From NCBI GenBank assembly GCA_016789025.1, contig JAEURC010000019.1:1-44429 (forward strand): DNA of 44,429 nucleotides. Reading direction: 5' to 3'. Under the pieces are notes generated by a model. That model was not told the DNA's origin. It did not search any database and was given only the letters and a program-made list of their open reading frames with translations. The position numbers were made by a program, and so were the translations under genes. This DNA is from Anaerolineales bacterium. Lineage in GTDB: Bacteria > Chloroflexota > Anaerolineae > Anaerolineales > Villigracilaceae. Below are positions 26,360 to 33,971 of this stretch, piece by piece; position 1 is the stretch's first letter, and the number at the start of each line of letters is the position of its first letter.

Positions 26360-28012
26360 TTACAGTTCGCCACCATCAACCAATTTCCGCGCCAGCGACA
26401 GCGCCTCTTCACGCGTGGAAATTTCGCCGACTGCCTGACCTTCACGGATCGCTTCGAGCAATTGACCGATGATTCGCCCCCCGTCTAAATTGAGTTCTTT
26501 CATCAACTCGTGCCCGTCCAGCAGGCGCGGAGGAGCGACAGTCTCTTCGCGTTTTTCCCAATAGTTTTCAAGGAAAATTTTTGCGATGTCCAGCGCGGCG
26601 TTCCAGTTTTCCATCGTTTGGGTGTGGTCGCGTGTGCCGCGCAGGTCGGCGAGACCGAGCAGGATCAAATCCACGCCTGCTTCGCCCGCGTCGCGGAAGA
26701 ATCGGTATATGGATTTACGCGCCGGCTCTTTCCTTTTTTCCTCTAACTGCATCGTGAAAAAATGAAAGCGCATGTGATTGAAAACGATTCTTTTGACGCG
26801 CTGAATTTCGTCGTTGCTGAGGTTGAACTTATGCCCGCGCATGGATGCGACCTTCGCGCCCTGCACGTCGTGATCGAAAAAGCGGATGCGCCCTGTGTAT
26901 TCCACAGTTTTCGTGGCTGGCTTCTCGACATCGTGATACAACGCGGCGAAGAACAACGCGGCGCGGACGGAACGATCCGTGTTGAGCGAGTCAGTGAAGT
27001 GCGAGGCAAACCGCTCGCGATATTTTCCAAGCGCGGCGACGAGCGCGTTCAAAAACGAATCGTCCCCGCCTGAACCTGATTCAAACGCGGCGAGGATCGC
27101 TTCGAGATGACCGAGGACTTTCAGCGTGTGTTCCCACACATCGTACACATGCGGCGGAGATTGTTCGCATCCCTTCATGGCGGAGAGTTCGGGCATGAGA
27201 TATGGGAATATGCCGAGCATCTCCAGCGCGCGCATGGACGAATCGGGTTTCGGTCCTTCGAGAATTTTGAACAACTCATCGCGCTGGCGTTCAGGCGAAA
27301 TGTTCGGCAAGAGACTCGCGGCATCTTTCATAGCAGAACGCGTGACAAGATCAATTTTGAAGTCGAATGAGGCGGCAAGGCGGACTCCGCGCAAAATGCG
27401 GATCGGGTCGTCGGTCAATGAAGTGGGTGAGCAGGCGCGGATGATTTTCGCGCGGATGTCGTCCGCGCCGTTGAGAGGGTCAATGAGCGAATCTGTTTTT
27501 AGATCGTACGCGATGGCATTGATGGTGAAATCGCGGGCGTGAAGATCGTCTTCGAGGGCTTGTCCTGAGCCTGTTGAAGGATCTCCTCCGCGATAAGTTG
27601 CGAAATCGAGATAGGTGCGCGAATTGTCCGAGTCAATGACGATGACTCGTCCCGTGTCGCGTTCTTCGTCGAGGATCATGAAGTTGGCGTCGAGGGCGCG
27701 GGCGACACGTCGGGCTAGAGAAATGCCGCCCGAAGGCACGGCAAAATCAAAGTCCCGCGAGAGGCGGTTGAGGATCATGTCGCGTACGGCGCCGCCGACG
27801 AGGTAGATATCCTGATCGGGCAACGCGTCGCGGACTTTATCCAACAGAGGCGGATGCGAAAAATGGATCGGCATGTAAATGATTTCGAGTTTTTCTTTAT
27901 GGCGGGTATTCTGCGCGGCGCGCAGGGCTTGCTCAGGCGTGCCACCCTGAGCGACGATCTTGCCGCGAATGCGCGCAACCCAACGACCCGCATAACTTGA
28001 ATCTTCTTGCAT
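26360..28012 (-). CDS. CCA-adding enzyme / poly(A) polymerase family with HD domain
   Basis: A 550-residue class II nucleotidyltransferase that builds or repairs the 3' CCA of tRNAs. ATG 28012 gives a short N-terminal DUF5678-like segment (SSYAGRWVARIRGKIVAQGG). The catalytic head is YLVGGAVRDMILN with RDFDFAV. Then come the RDFTINAIAYDL and DPIRILRGVRLAA motifs, and an HD domain with HTLKVLGHL and LYHDVEKP. Between RTYLDFATYRGG and LEDDLHARDF, where relatives run continuously, there are nine extra residues DPSTGSGQA encoded by a palindromic repeat. Specificity for CCA versus poly(A) cannot be settled from sequence. Confidence 0.9.
   Translation of the reverse strand: MQEDSSYAGRWVARIRGKIVAQGGTPEQALRAAQNTRHKEKLEIIYMPIHFSHPPLLDKVRDALPDQDIYLVGGAVRDMILNRLSRDFDFAVPSGGISLARRVARALDANFMILDEERDTGRVIVIDSDNSRTYLDFATYRGGDPSTGSGQALEDDLHARDFTINAIAYDLKTDSLIDPLNGADDIRAKIIRACSPTSLTDDPIRILRGVRLAASFDFKIDLVTRSAMKDAASLLPNISPERQRDELFKILEGPKPDSSMRALEMLGIFPYLMPELSAMKGCEQSPPHVYDVWEHTLKVLGHLEAILAAFESGSGGDDSFLNALVAALGKYRERFASHFTDSLNTDRSVRAALFFAALYHDVEKPATKTVEYTGRIRFFDHDVQGAKVASMRGHKFNLSNDEIQRVKRIVFNHMRFHFFTMQLEEKRKEPARKSIYRFFRDAGEAGVDLILLGLADLRGTRDHTQTMENWNAALDIAKIFLENYWEKREETVAPPRLLDGHELMKELNLDGGRIIGQLLEAIREGQAVGEISTREEALSLARKLVDGGEL
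27564..27580. repeat. In-frame palindromic insert in the CCA gene
   Basis: The core CCTGAGCCTGTTGAAGG is a copy of the CCTGAGC-GTCGAAGG family. It is translated on the minus strand as DPSTGSGQA and interrupts a conserved segment of the nucleotidyltransferase head without shifting the frame. Confidence 0.75.
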
Positions 28013-28019
28013 GTCTTTC

Positions 28020-28068
28020 CCCAATCGTAAATCAAAAATCGTTAATCGTAAATCGCCAATCGTCAATC
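28020..28068. repeat. Seven degenerate heptanucleotide repeats before the CCA gene
   Basis: On the minus strand it reads GATTGAC, GATTGGC, GATTTAC, GATTAAC, GATTTTT, GATTTAC, GATTGGG: exactly 7 x 7 nt with an invariant GATT. It ends 7 bp before the start codon, so it forms the leader of the transcript. Confidence 0.85.
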
Positions 28069-28070
28069 TG

Positions 28071-28140
28071 GTCTCGATACATCCCGTGATGCTTCGTCTT
28101 CGCTAGCGCTCCGCTCAGCACGCGGGACTACTCGACCACC
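28071..28140. repeat. Dispersed GTCTCGATAC / GACTACTCGACCACC element, intergenic copy
   Basis: It starts GTCTCGATAC and ends ACTACTCGACCACC, with inverted arms CCCGTGATGCTTCG and the matching AGCACGCGGG part. The same element appears in frame inside the helicase gene at 37946-38017 and, more divergent, at 30998-31048. It ends 1 bp from the hpt stop codon. Confidence 0.8.
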
Positions 28141-28141
28141 A

Positions 28142-28699
28142 TCAATCGGATGATTTGTATTTCTTCAAATCCACCACGCCAACGAACGGAAGGTTGCGAT
28201 AGTATTCGTCGAGGTCGAGTCCGTAGCCGAACACGAATTTGTTTGGGATTTCAAACCCACGATAGTGAATCGGGACAGCTGTCTCGCGCCGTTCGGGCTT
28301 GTCTAGCAACGCGCAGACCTTGAGCGAGCGCGGCTGACGGACATGCAAAAGTTCAAGCACTGACGCGATCGTGTTCCCGCTGTCAACGATGTCTTCGACA
28401 AGCACCACATCTTTGTCGCGGATGTCCATTTGCAAGTCCATGGCGACACGCACCGCGCCGCTCGATTCGCGCTTGCCCGTGCCGTAGGACGAAACAGCCA
28501 TGAAATCCATCATGTGCGGGGAGGTGATGTTGCGGCTGAGGTCAACGAGGAACGGCACGCCGCCGCGCAGGATGCACACGAGGAGCAGGTTGCCGTCGGG
28601 ATAGTCCGCGCTGATCTCAGCGCCGAGTTCGGCGATTCGGGTTTGGAGTTTGGCGGCGTCAATTAATATTTCAGCGAGGATGTCTTTGTAATCTTGCAT
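28142..28699 (-). CDS. hpt: Hypoxanthine phosphoribosyltransferase
   Basis: A 185-residue type I phosphoribosyltransferase. The PRPP-binding motif is VVLVEDIVDSGNTIASVLE, followed by LRVCALLDKPERRE-like wording (SLKVCALLDKPERR) and the C-terminal FVFGYGLDLDEYYRNLP, all diagnostic of HPRT. It salvages hypoxanthine and guanine to IMP and GMP. It is preceded by a heptamer/octamer array and by tdk, so two nucleotide-salvage genes lie side by side on the same strand. Confidence 0.95.
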   Translation of the reverse strand: MQDYKDILAEILIDAAKLQTRIAELGAEISADYPDGNLLLVCILRGGVPFLVDLSRNITSPHMMDFMAVSSYGTGKRESSGAVRVAMDLQMDIRDKDVVLVEDIVDSGNTIASVLELLHVRQPRSLKVCALLDKPERRETAVPIHYRGFEIPNKFVFGYGLDLDEYYRNLPFVGVVDLKKYKSSD

Positions 28700-28740
28700 A
28701 CCTGTTTACCTGTCTACTTGTTTCCCTGATTACTGATTAC
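28700..28740. repeat. Degenerate 7-8-nt array before hpt
   Basis: On the plus strand ATACCTGT, TTACCTGT and CTACTTGT are three octameric variants, followed by GATTACT repeated twice. The array touches the hpt start codon on one side and nearly the tdk stop codon on the other. Confidence 0.7.
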
Positions 28741-28743
28741 TTT

Positions 28744-29313
28744 TTATCTCGGCACCTCGTGATGCTCTCTACACCGCGCTTCATACATCTCCGACGCGCC
28801 GACGATGACAACGGGGTCGTCATATTTTGCAGGCTTGCCGTTGACCAGTCTCTGCGTGCGTGAGGCTTCGCCGCCGCAGACCATGCAGATCGCGTGGAGT
28901 TTGTCCACATCCTCGGCAATGGACATGAGGATCGGCATCGGACCGAACGGCTCGCCGCGGAAGTCGGTATCGAGTCCCGCCGCGATGACGCGGATGCCGC
29001 GTGAAGCCAACTCGCGCGAAACAGGGACAACCTCAGGGTCGAAGAACTGCGCCTCATCTATGCCGACGACGGTCGTGTCTGAATCTATTTTGCTGAGGAT
29101 CTCGGTCGCTTTTTCGATGGGGACCGCGTCGAACTTCGAGCCAGCGTGCGAGGTGACCTTTTCCACCGCGTAGCGAATATCAATGGCGGGTTTGAACACC
29201 TGCACTTTTTGCTTGGCGATCGTAGCGCGGACGAGACGGCGGATCAACTCATCCGTCTTGCCGCTGAACATCGAACCGCAGACTACTTCAATAGAACCGT
29301 GAATATGCTTCAT
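28744..29313 (-). CDS. tdk: Thymidine kinase (type II)
   Basis: A 189-residue enzyme of normal length. Walker A is GSMFSGKT (residues 13-20), the Walker B/lasso region [11 protein letters not shown], and zinc ligands are in CMVCGGEA and the C-terminal CREHHEV. It phosphorylates thymidine to dTMP in nucleotide salvage. It lies between the ribosomal-protein operon terminator and hpt on the same strand. Confidence 0.95.
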   Translation of the reverse strand: MKHIHGSIEVVCGSMFSGKTDELIRRLVRATIAKQKVQVFKPAIDIRYAVEKVTSHAGSKFDAVPIEKATEILSKIDSDTTVVGIDEAQFFDPEVVPVSRELASRGIRVIAAGLDTDFRGEPFGPMPILMSIAEDVDKLHAICMVCGGEASRTQRLVNGKPAKYDDPVVIVGASEMYEARCREHHEVPR

Positions 29314-29346
29314 AATTTCCTTTTGAAATTTTCAACCCCCTCCCAT

Positions 29347-29388
29347 CCTCCCCCAAATCCGACGAACTTCAGTCGGATTTGGGGGAGG
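29347..29388. repeat. 17-bp perfect hairpin upstream of tdk
   Basis: CCTCCCCCAAATCCGAC (29347-29363) pairs perfectly with GTCGGATTTGGGGGAGG (29372-29388) around GAACTTCA. It is the longest perfect stem in the window. On the minus strand it would be in the tdk leader. Confidence 0.8.
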
Positions 29389-29417
29389 TGCCCTTTAGGG
29401 CGGTGGGGGTTGGGGTT

Positions 29418-29453
29418 AAAAAATCAGGCATGGCGCGCTTCGCGCCATGCCTG
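29418..29453 (-). terminator. Intrinsic terminator of the rplU-rpmA-rpmE operon
   Basis: CAGGCATGGCGCG (29425-29437) pairs with CGCGCCATGCCTG (29441-29453). Read on the minus strand the stem is followed by A and a run of six U (29423-29418). Confidence 0.88.
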
Positions 29454-29530
29454 TAAGTTTACCTGAGTTTATTCAATCCGCAAACAATTTGCTTGATTGT
29501 TCAGCAGATCATCTGATGAACAACGCGGGA

Positions 29531-29998
29531 CTACGCCGCCGATTCAGGGAGTTCGTATCCCATCGTGCGGAGTTTCTTCTTCGCCGCTGTGAGCGACGCC
29601 TGACCGAAGCCAGCGATAGCCAACACCGCGTCGTTGCCGCCGTTCAACTTCTCAAGGAACTGACCGACGTTCGTAACGCCCGCCGCTTTCAGCGCTTCAT
29701 TTGCGCGCGCCGCGAGTCCCAATTCTTCGATGGGGCGTTCGGGCGAACCTTTCAATTCTTCTTTCACCTTCTGTTGGTCAACATAGTTCTGACGGACGGT
29801 CAACTTCTTGTAGAAGCGGTCCACTTGACCTTCGATGTCGAGAAGGCGCGAAGCCTCGCCCGTGAAGAACGGATGGCAGTTCCCGCAAATGTCCACGCGG
29901 AATTCTTTTTTCGTCGAACCCGTTGTCCATGTGCGACCGCATGAAGCGCAGGTCACTTTGGCATCGGGATAATATGTAGGATGAATATCGGGCTTCAT
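29531..29998 (-). CDS. rpmE: Ribosomal protein L31 fused to an RNA-polymerase-alpha-CTD-like domain
   Basis: A 155-residue protein, about twice the usual length of L31 (about 70). Residues 1-72 are a zinc-type L31: MKPDIHPTYY, CASC (17-20), CGNC (38-41) and the end FYKKL. A short linker follows. Residues 88-148 then match the helix pattern of the RNA polymerase alpha C-terminal domain: RPIEELGLAARANEALKAAG, VTNVGQFLEKL, IAGFGQASLTAAKKKL. In alpha-CTD this surface binds DNA UP elements and activators. Whether the extension binds nucleic acid here is unknown. The start ATG is at 29998, 2 bp after rpmA's stop. Confidence 0.88.
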   Translation of the reverse strand: MKPDIHPTYYPDAKVTCASCGRTWTTGSTKKEFRVDICGNCHPFFTGEASRLLDIEGQVDRFYKKLTVRQNYVDQQKVKEELKGSPERPIEELGLAARANEALKAAGVTNVGQFLEKLNGGNDAVLAIAGFGQASLTAAKKKLRTMGYELPESAA

Positions 29999-29999
29999 G

Positions 30000-30260
30000 T
30001 TACGCCTCCACCTGCGGTACAACGTTGACGCGTTTCTTGCCGCGCACAACATCGAACATCACAATGCCGTTCGCGGTCGCGAACAACGTGTCGTCCTTGC
30101 CTGCGTCCACGTTCAAGCCTGGGGCGATCTTCGTGCCGCGTTGGCGCACCAAGATGTTGCCCGAAAGCACGAACTGACCCGCGTAACGCTTCACGCCGAG
30201 TCGCTGCGCATTTGAATCTCGTCCGTTGCGGGTTGAGCCCGCGCCTGTTTTATGTGCCAT
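30000..30260 (-). CDS. rpmA: Ribosomal protein L27
   Basis: An 86-residue large-subunit protein. [20 protein letters not shown] is the classic N-terminus without a processed leader, followed by [22 protein letters not shown] and [12 protein letters not shown]. It sits in the peptidyl-transferase centre region of the 50S subunit. It lies 9 bp after rplU and 1 bp before rpmE. Confidence 0.97.
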   Translation of the reverse strand: MAHKTGAGSTRNGRDSNAQRLGVKRYAGQFVLSGNILVRQRGTKIAPGLNVDAGKDDTLFATANGIVMFDVVRGKKRVNVVPQVEA

Positions 30261-30269
30261 GGTTACCTC

Positions 30270-30788
30270 TTACTTCTTTTTAGCGTCTGTCTTTTTGGAT
30301 GGCGACTTGGCGGCTGCGGGCTTCTTCGCAGGAGTCTTTTTTGCGGATGGCTTCGCCGCTTCTTTCTCAGCCTTTGCCTGCTTCGCCGCTTTCGGCTTTT
30401 TCTCAGCCTCGACCACAACTTCGGCTTCAGCCTGCTTCTCGACCTTCGGCTCTTCAACCTTGCGTTTCTCGCCGGGCTTGCCGATGAAGTCCACCATCAA
30501 CAACGTATACTGTTGGCGGTGTCCGCCGCGCACGCGGATGCGTTTCTTCGGTCGGTACTTGAAGCGGTCAATCTTCGGACCACGGATATGATCCATGACC
30601 GTGACCTTTACATTGATGTCGCTCAGGGTGGGGGTGCCGACCACGATCTCGTCGCCGTCTGCCATAAGCAAGACGCGGTCAAGGTCGAATTTATTTCCCG
30701 TTTCAACGGGCAGGCGATCCACTTCGATGGTTCGCCCTTCGACGGCACGGTACTGCTTGCCGCCGCTTTCAACGATTGCAAATCTCAT
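30270..30788 (-). CDS. rplU: Ribosomal protein L21 with a long Lys/Ala-rich tail
   Basis: A 172-residue protein from ATG 30788, preceded by GGAG. Residues 1-102 are standard L21: FAIVESGGKQYRA, GTPTLSDINVKVTV, RFKYRPKKRIRVRGGHRQQY and VDFIG. The remaining 70 residues are low-complexity Lys, Ala, Glu and Pro (KKTPAKKPAAAKSPSKK and similar), resembling histone-H1-like tails. Normal L21 is about 103 residues. It heads the ribosomal operon. Confidence 0.95.
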   Translation of the reverse strand: MRFAIVESGGKQYRAVEGRTIEVDRLPVETGNKFDLDRVLLMADGDEIVVGTPTLSDINVKVTVMDHIRGPKIDRFKYRPKKRIRVRGGHRQQYTLLMVDFIGKPGEKRKVEEPKVEKQAEAEVVVEAEKKPKAAKQAKAEKEAAKPSAKKTPAKKPAAAKSPSKKTDAKKK

Positions 30789-31170
30789 TTTTTCTCCAGT
30801 CATTCACTTCGCCGTATACCTGCGGGTCTTCGTCTGCGCTATGCTTCGCTCAGACCTTATCCATCGCCTGCGAACGGGGAAGCTGGTAAGTTTACACACA
30901 ACCGCCCCAGCGAATCCAACTGCTGAGGCAGAAGCGGGCAGATTATACATGCGGGTCGGGGATGTGTCAACAGATGGAATATGACATTGCGAGCCCTGAT
31001 GGTTGAGTAGCCCTGAGCGGGGTTTGCGAAGGGCGTGTCGAAACCATCACGGCGAAGCAATCTCCAACACGTTGAGGGGGGATTGCTTCGTCGCGAAGGG
31101 CAAGAGCGCTCCTCGCAACGACATCCGCTTGTTAAACCGCACCAGCCGTCCCTGCGAGAGAAGCGGGTTT
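30789..31170. other. Repeat-filled gap upstream of the ribosomal operon
   Basis: This 382-bp gap holds a piece with GTCTTCGTCTGCGCTATGCTTCG wording, the nested repeat at 30982-31123, and no open gene. The ribosomal operon promoter should lie near 30800-30950 on the minus strand, but I could not fix a -35/-10 pair. Confidence 0.4.
30982..31123. repeat. GTCATTGCGAG-family element interrupted by a second element
   Basis: Outer ends TGACATTGCGAG (30982-30993) and CTCGCAACGACA (31112-31123) match the ends of the in-gene element at 42613-42727. Inner GATTGCTTCG and GCAAGAGCGC also match that copy. At 30997-31049 the left half is interrupted by another element with perfect ends TGATGGTT and AACCATCA, which belongs to the GACCACC/GTCTCGATAC family. 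Confidence 0.75.
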
Positions 31171-31641
31171 TTATCCCTTCGGCAGGATCGAAGTGAGAGT
31201 CCTCGTCACACTTTGCAACGCGCCAGCATGTCCCTTGATCTTGTTCACGTCGCCTGTCTTCAAGCCCGATTGCACTTCGGTGATGGTCTTCGATGTGGAG
31301 GCTTGATTGTCAATGATCTTTTGTGTGATGCTTTCGAGATTGATGAGCAATTGCAAAATATTTTTCGGGATGATCGGCAGACCCTTCGCGATGGGGAGCA
31401 AGCCGTCGAGGATGTTGTTGGCGATGCCGGCGTATTTCACCGTGAGCGTGTGAAGCGAGCCGATGGAGTTGGTGAGTTCGAGCGCGACCTCCTGGATCGA
31501 GTCGATCATGTTCTTGTGATCTTGGATCATCTTGCCGATGTCGTTCAGCGAGTCGGTGAGCTTATCTGAAAATTTCACGTACGACACGGGCTTGGATGGG
31601 ACAACACCTGGTCTTGCTGTGGGTCTGATCGGGGTGGGCAT
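31171..31641 (-). CDS. Conserved-looking coiled-coil protein of unknown function
   Basis: A 156-residue protein from ATG 31641, preceded by AAGGAG. After a proline-rich head (PTPIRPTARPGVVPSKP) it is nearly all helical, with heptad-like spacing of Ile/Leu and runs such as SIQEVALELTNSIGSLHTLT and ITQKIIDNQASTSKTITEVQ. It has no signal peptide. No family is recognised. It is divergent from the first helicase. Confidence 0.65.
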   Translation of the reverse strand: MPTPIRPTARPGVVPSKPVSYVKFSDKLTDSLNDIGKMIQDHKNMIDSIQEVALELTNSIGSLHTLTVKYAGIANNILDGLLPIAKGLPIIPKNILQLLINLESITQKIIDNQASTSKTITEVQSGLKTGDVNKIKGHAGALQSVTRTLTSILPKG

Positions 31642-31790
31642 GGGAATCTCCTTGAGTTTGAATTTTCGCAACTATACTTTAATTTGGAATTGAATACAAC
31701 ACATTCAAGGCATGTGACATTGTGGCTTGTGTTTTTGAATTTGACACTCTCTGCATTGACAAACCCTCGTGACTACTGTACCCTCGCCTC

Positions 31791-33920
31791 ATGATAGGTC
31801 TTTCGCCGCTTCAACAACAGGTAGTTGATTCTCCCCTCGACTCGAAACTCTTCGTGTCAGGTCCCGCAGGGACGGGGAAAACTACCGCAGGCGTCGAGTG
31901 GATGCGTCACTTGCTCGCGCAAGGCGTGCCCGGCGAATCGATTCTCATGCTCACCCCGCAGAGGAGTTTGCAAGAACCGTATCTCGATCTGCTCTACAGC
32001 CCCGAACGACGCGCGGGCGGCGAGGTGACTCCCGCCACGATCGGCGGTTTGGCGCGGCGCATGTGTGACTTGTTCTGGCCCCTCGCGGGTGAAGCGGCGG
32101 GATTTGCAAACCCGAGCCAGCCGCCTGTTTTCCTCACGCTCGAAACCGCGCAATATTACATGGCGCATCTCGTCCGCCCTTTGTTAGATGAAGGTTATTT
32201 TGAATCGGTGACGATTGATCGCAATCGTTTGTATTCCCAAATTATTGACAACCTCAACAAAGCCGCCGTGATCGGATTTCCACATACCGACATTGGCTCA
32301 AAACTCGACTTATCGTATTTCGGCGACCCAGCTCAACGCCGTGTTTATCAAGATGCGCAAGAGTGCGCGAATCGCTTCCGCCAATATTGCCTCGACCATA
32401 ATTTGCTCGATTTTTCCTTGCAACTCGAAGTCTTTGCAGAAACTTTATGGAAGCAGGATATTGTCAAAGATTACCTCACGAGAAATTATCGCCACCTGAT
32501 CTACGACAACGTGGAAGAAGACGGTCCGCGCGCGCATGATATTGTTGCCGAATGGCTCGCAGACTTCCAATCCGCTTTACTAATTTACGACGAAGACGCA
32601 GGCTTCCGCTACTTCCTCGGCGCGGACGTGCAAACAGGTTGGGCATTGCGTGAGTTGTGTGATGAGCAGATTCAATTGCAAGAAAGTTTTGTGATGTCGG
32701 AGGATGTGGCGAATTTAAGTGCTGGGTTGGTTGATGAAATAGTTCCAGGTCAAACGTCGAATGTCGAAGGTCAATATTCTTCAGATGCTCTTACCATACT
32801 AAAGCGAATCGGTAGCGAAACTGATACCCCACGCTATTACCCTGAACTGCTTGACGCCGTTGTCAATGAAATCCAATCTCTAGTCCGCCGCCCTGAGTAT
32901 GTCGAAGGGTCTAGTAATCTAGTCTCTCCTTCCCAAATCGTCATCCTCACCCCCTACCTCTCCGATGCCTTGCGATTTTCCATCACACACAGACTTGAAA
33001 CAGCAAACATCCCCTGGCGCTCGCACAGACCGTCGCGCTCGCTTAAGGACGAGCCCGCTTCTCATGCGTTGATCACGCTTGCCGCGCTGGCGCATCCGCA
33101 TTGGAATATCCACCCGCCGAAATTTGACGTGGCGTACGCGCTGATGCAATCCATTGATGGACTCGATCTCGTCCGCGCGCAACTCCTCACCGACATTGTC
33201 TATCGTCAACGCGACCTTCAACTTTCGACCTTTGACCAGATCAAGCCCGATGTTCAGGAGCGAATCACTTTTTCGGTTGGAAATCGCTATTCAACGCTTC
33301 GCAATTGGATCGAAGAATATCGTACCTCGGATGTTCTTCCGCTCGATCATTTCTTACGGAAATTATTTGGCGAAGTTTTATCGCAAGCAGGATTTGGTTA
33401 TCACCGCAACTTCGACTCGGTCCGCGTGGCGGCGAGTTTGGTCGAGTCAGTGAAGAAGTTTCGTTTGGCTTTAGACCTAACAGGTACGCTTCGCGAAAAC
33501 CTGTTAGGTCTTGGTAAAGAATACATCCAAATGCTGCAAGACGGAGTGATCGCCGCGTCGTATCTCGAGGGCTGGCAGAACGAAGACAAAGACGCGGTTC
33601 TCATCGCGCCCGCGCATACGTTCTTGATGATGAACCGTCCCGTCACGATTCAATTCTGGCTCGATGCTGGTTCTAGCGGATGGTACGAGAGATTGTCGCA
33701 ACCGCTCACGCATCCGTATGTGTTGAGTCGGGGATGGCAGGAGGGACGTCAATGGACGGATGCTGATGATGTTCAATACAGTAAAGAGGCGATGGCGCGG
33801 CTGGTATCGGGATTGCTCCACCGCTGCCGCGAGCGCGTCTATTTGGGAATTTCTGAACTTGGCGAAAGCGGATTTGAGGGACGCGGCGAATTGTTGCGCG
33901 TGTTTCAAAAAGTTTTGTGA
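31791..33920 (+). CDS. UvrD/Rep-superfamily helicase-like protein with degenerate motifs
   Basis: A 709-residue protein. It opens with the Q-motif-like LSPLQQQVVDSP and a good Walker A GPAGTGKT (24-31). The next domain follows the SF1A plan, but the expected DEAQD of motif II reads YDNVEED, and the C-terminal motif VI (usually LTRAK) reads LLHRCRERVYLGIS. It may therefore be an inactive or reduced partner of the helicase at 35760. No nuclease domain is visible. Two palindromic DNA inserts lie in frame (residues about 367-373 and 561-574). Confidence 0.7.
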   Translation: MIGLSPLQQQVVDSPLDSKLFVSGPAGTGKTTAGVEWMRHLLAQGVPGESILMLTPQRSLQEPYLDLLYSPERRAGGEVTPATIGGLARRMCDLFWPLAGEAAGFANPSQPPVFLTLETAQYYMAHLVRPLLDEGYFESVTIDRNRLYSQIIDNLNKAAVIGFPHTDIGSKLDLSYFGDPAQRRVYQDAQECANRFRQYCLDHNLLDFSLQLEVFAETLWKQDIVKDYLTRNYRHLIYDNVEEDGPRAHDIVAEWLADFQSALLIYDEDAGFRYFLGADVQTGWALRELCDEQIQLQESFVMSEDVANLSAGLVDEIVPGQTSNVEGQYSSDALTILKRIGSETDTPRYYPELLDAVVNEIQSLVRRPEYVEGSSNLVSPSQIVILTPYLSDALRFSITHRLETANIPWRSHRPSRSLKDEPASHALITLAALAHPHWNIHPPKFDVAYALMQSIDGLDLVRAQLLTDIVYRQRDLQLSTFDQIKPDVQERITFSVGNRYSTLRNWIEEYRTSDVLPLDHFLRKLFGEVLSQAGFGYHRNFDSVRVAASLVESVKKFRLALDLTGTLRENLLGLGKEYIQMLQDGVIAASYLEGWQNEDKDAVLIAPAHTFLMMNRPVTIQFWLDAGSSGWYERLSQPLTHPYVLSRGWQEGRQWTDADDVQYSKEAMARLVSGLLHRCRERVYLGISELGESGFEGRGELLRVFQKVL
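32891..32909. repeat. In-frame CCCTGAG-GTCGAAGGG palindrome in the first helicase
   Basis: CCCTGAGTATGTCGAAGGG is a copy of the dispersed family. It is translated as RPEYVEGS in a non-conserved segment. Confidence 0.65.
33473..33511. repeat. In-frame 13-bp-stem palindrome in the first helicase
   Basis: AGACCTAACAGGT (33473-33485) and ACCTGTTAGGTCT (33499-33511) are exact inverse copies around ACGCTTCGCGAAA. Reading frame is preserved (DLTGTLRENLLGL). It resembles the intergenic terminator hairpin at 12800 (GACCTCGC...GCGAGGTC). Confidence 0.75.
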
Positions 33921-33925
33921 AAAGT

Positions 33926-33958
33926 AGGTGACAGTCATCTTCAAGATGACTGTCACCT
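33926..33958. repeat. 33-bp perfect palindrome between helicase and lipoprotein genes
   Basis: AGGTGACAGTCATCTT, a central C, then its exact reverse complement (33943-33958). It ends 2 bp before the GAGG ribosome-binding site of the next gene, so it could control translation as RNA or act as an operator. A short T-run only partly fits a terminator. Confidence 0.8.
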
Positions 33959-33971
33959 TTGAGGAAAATAA

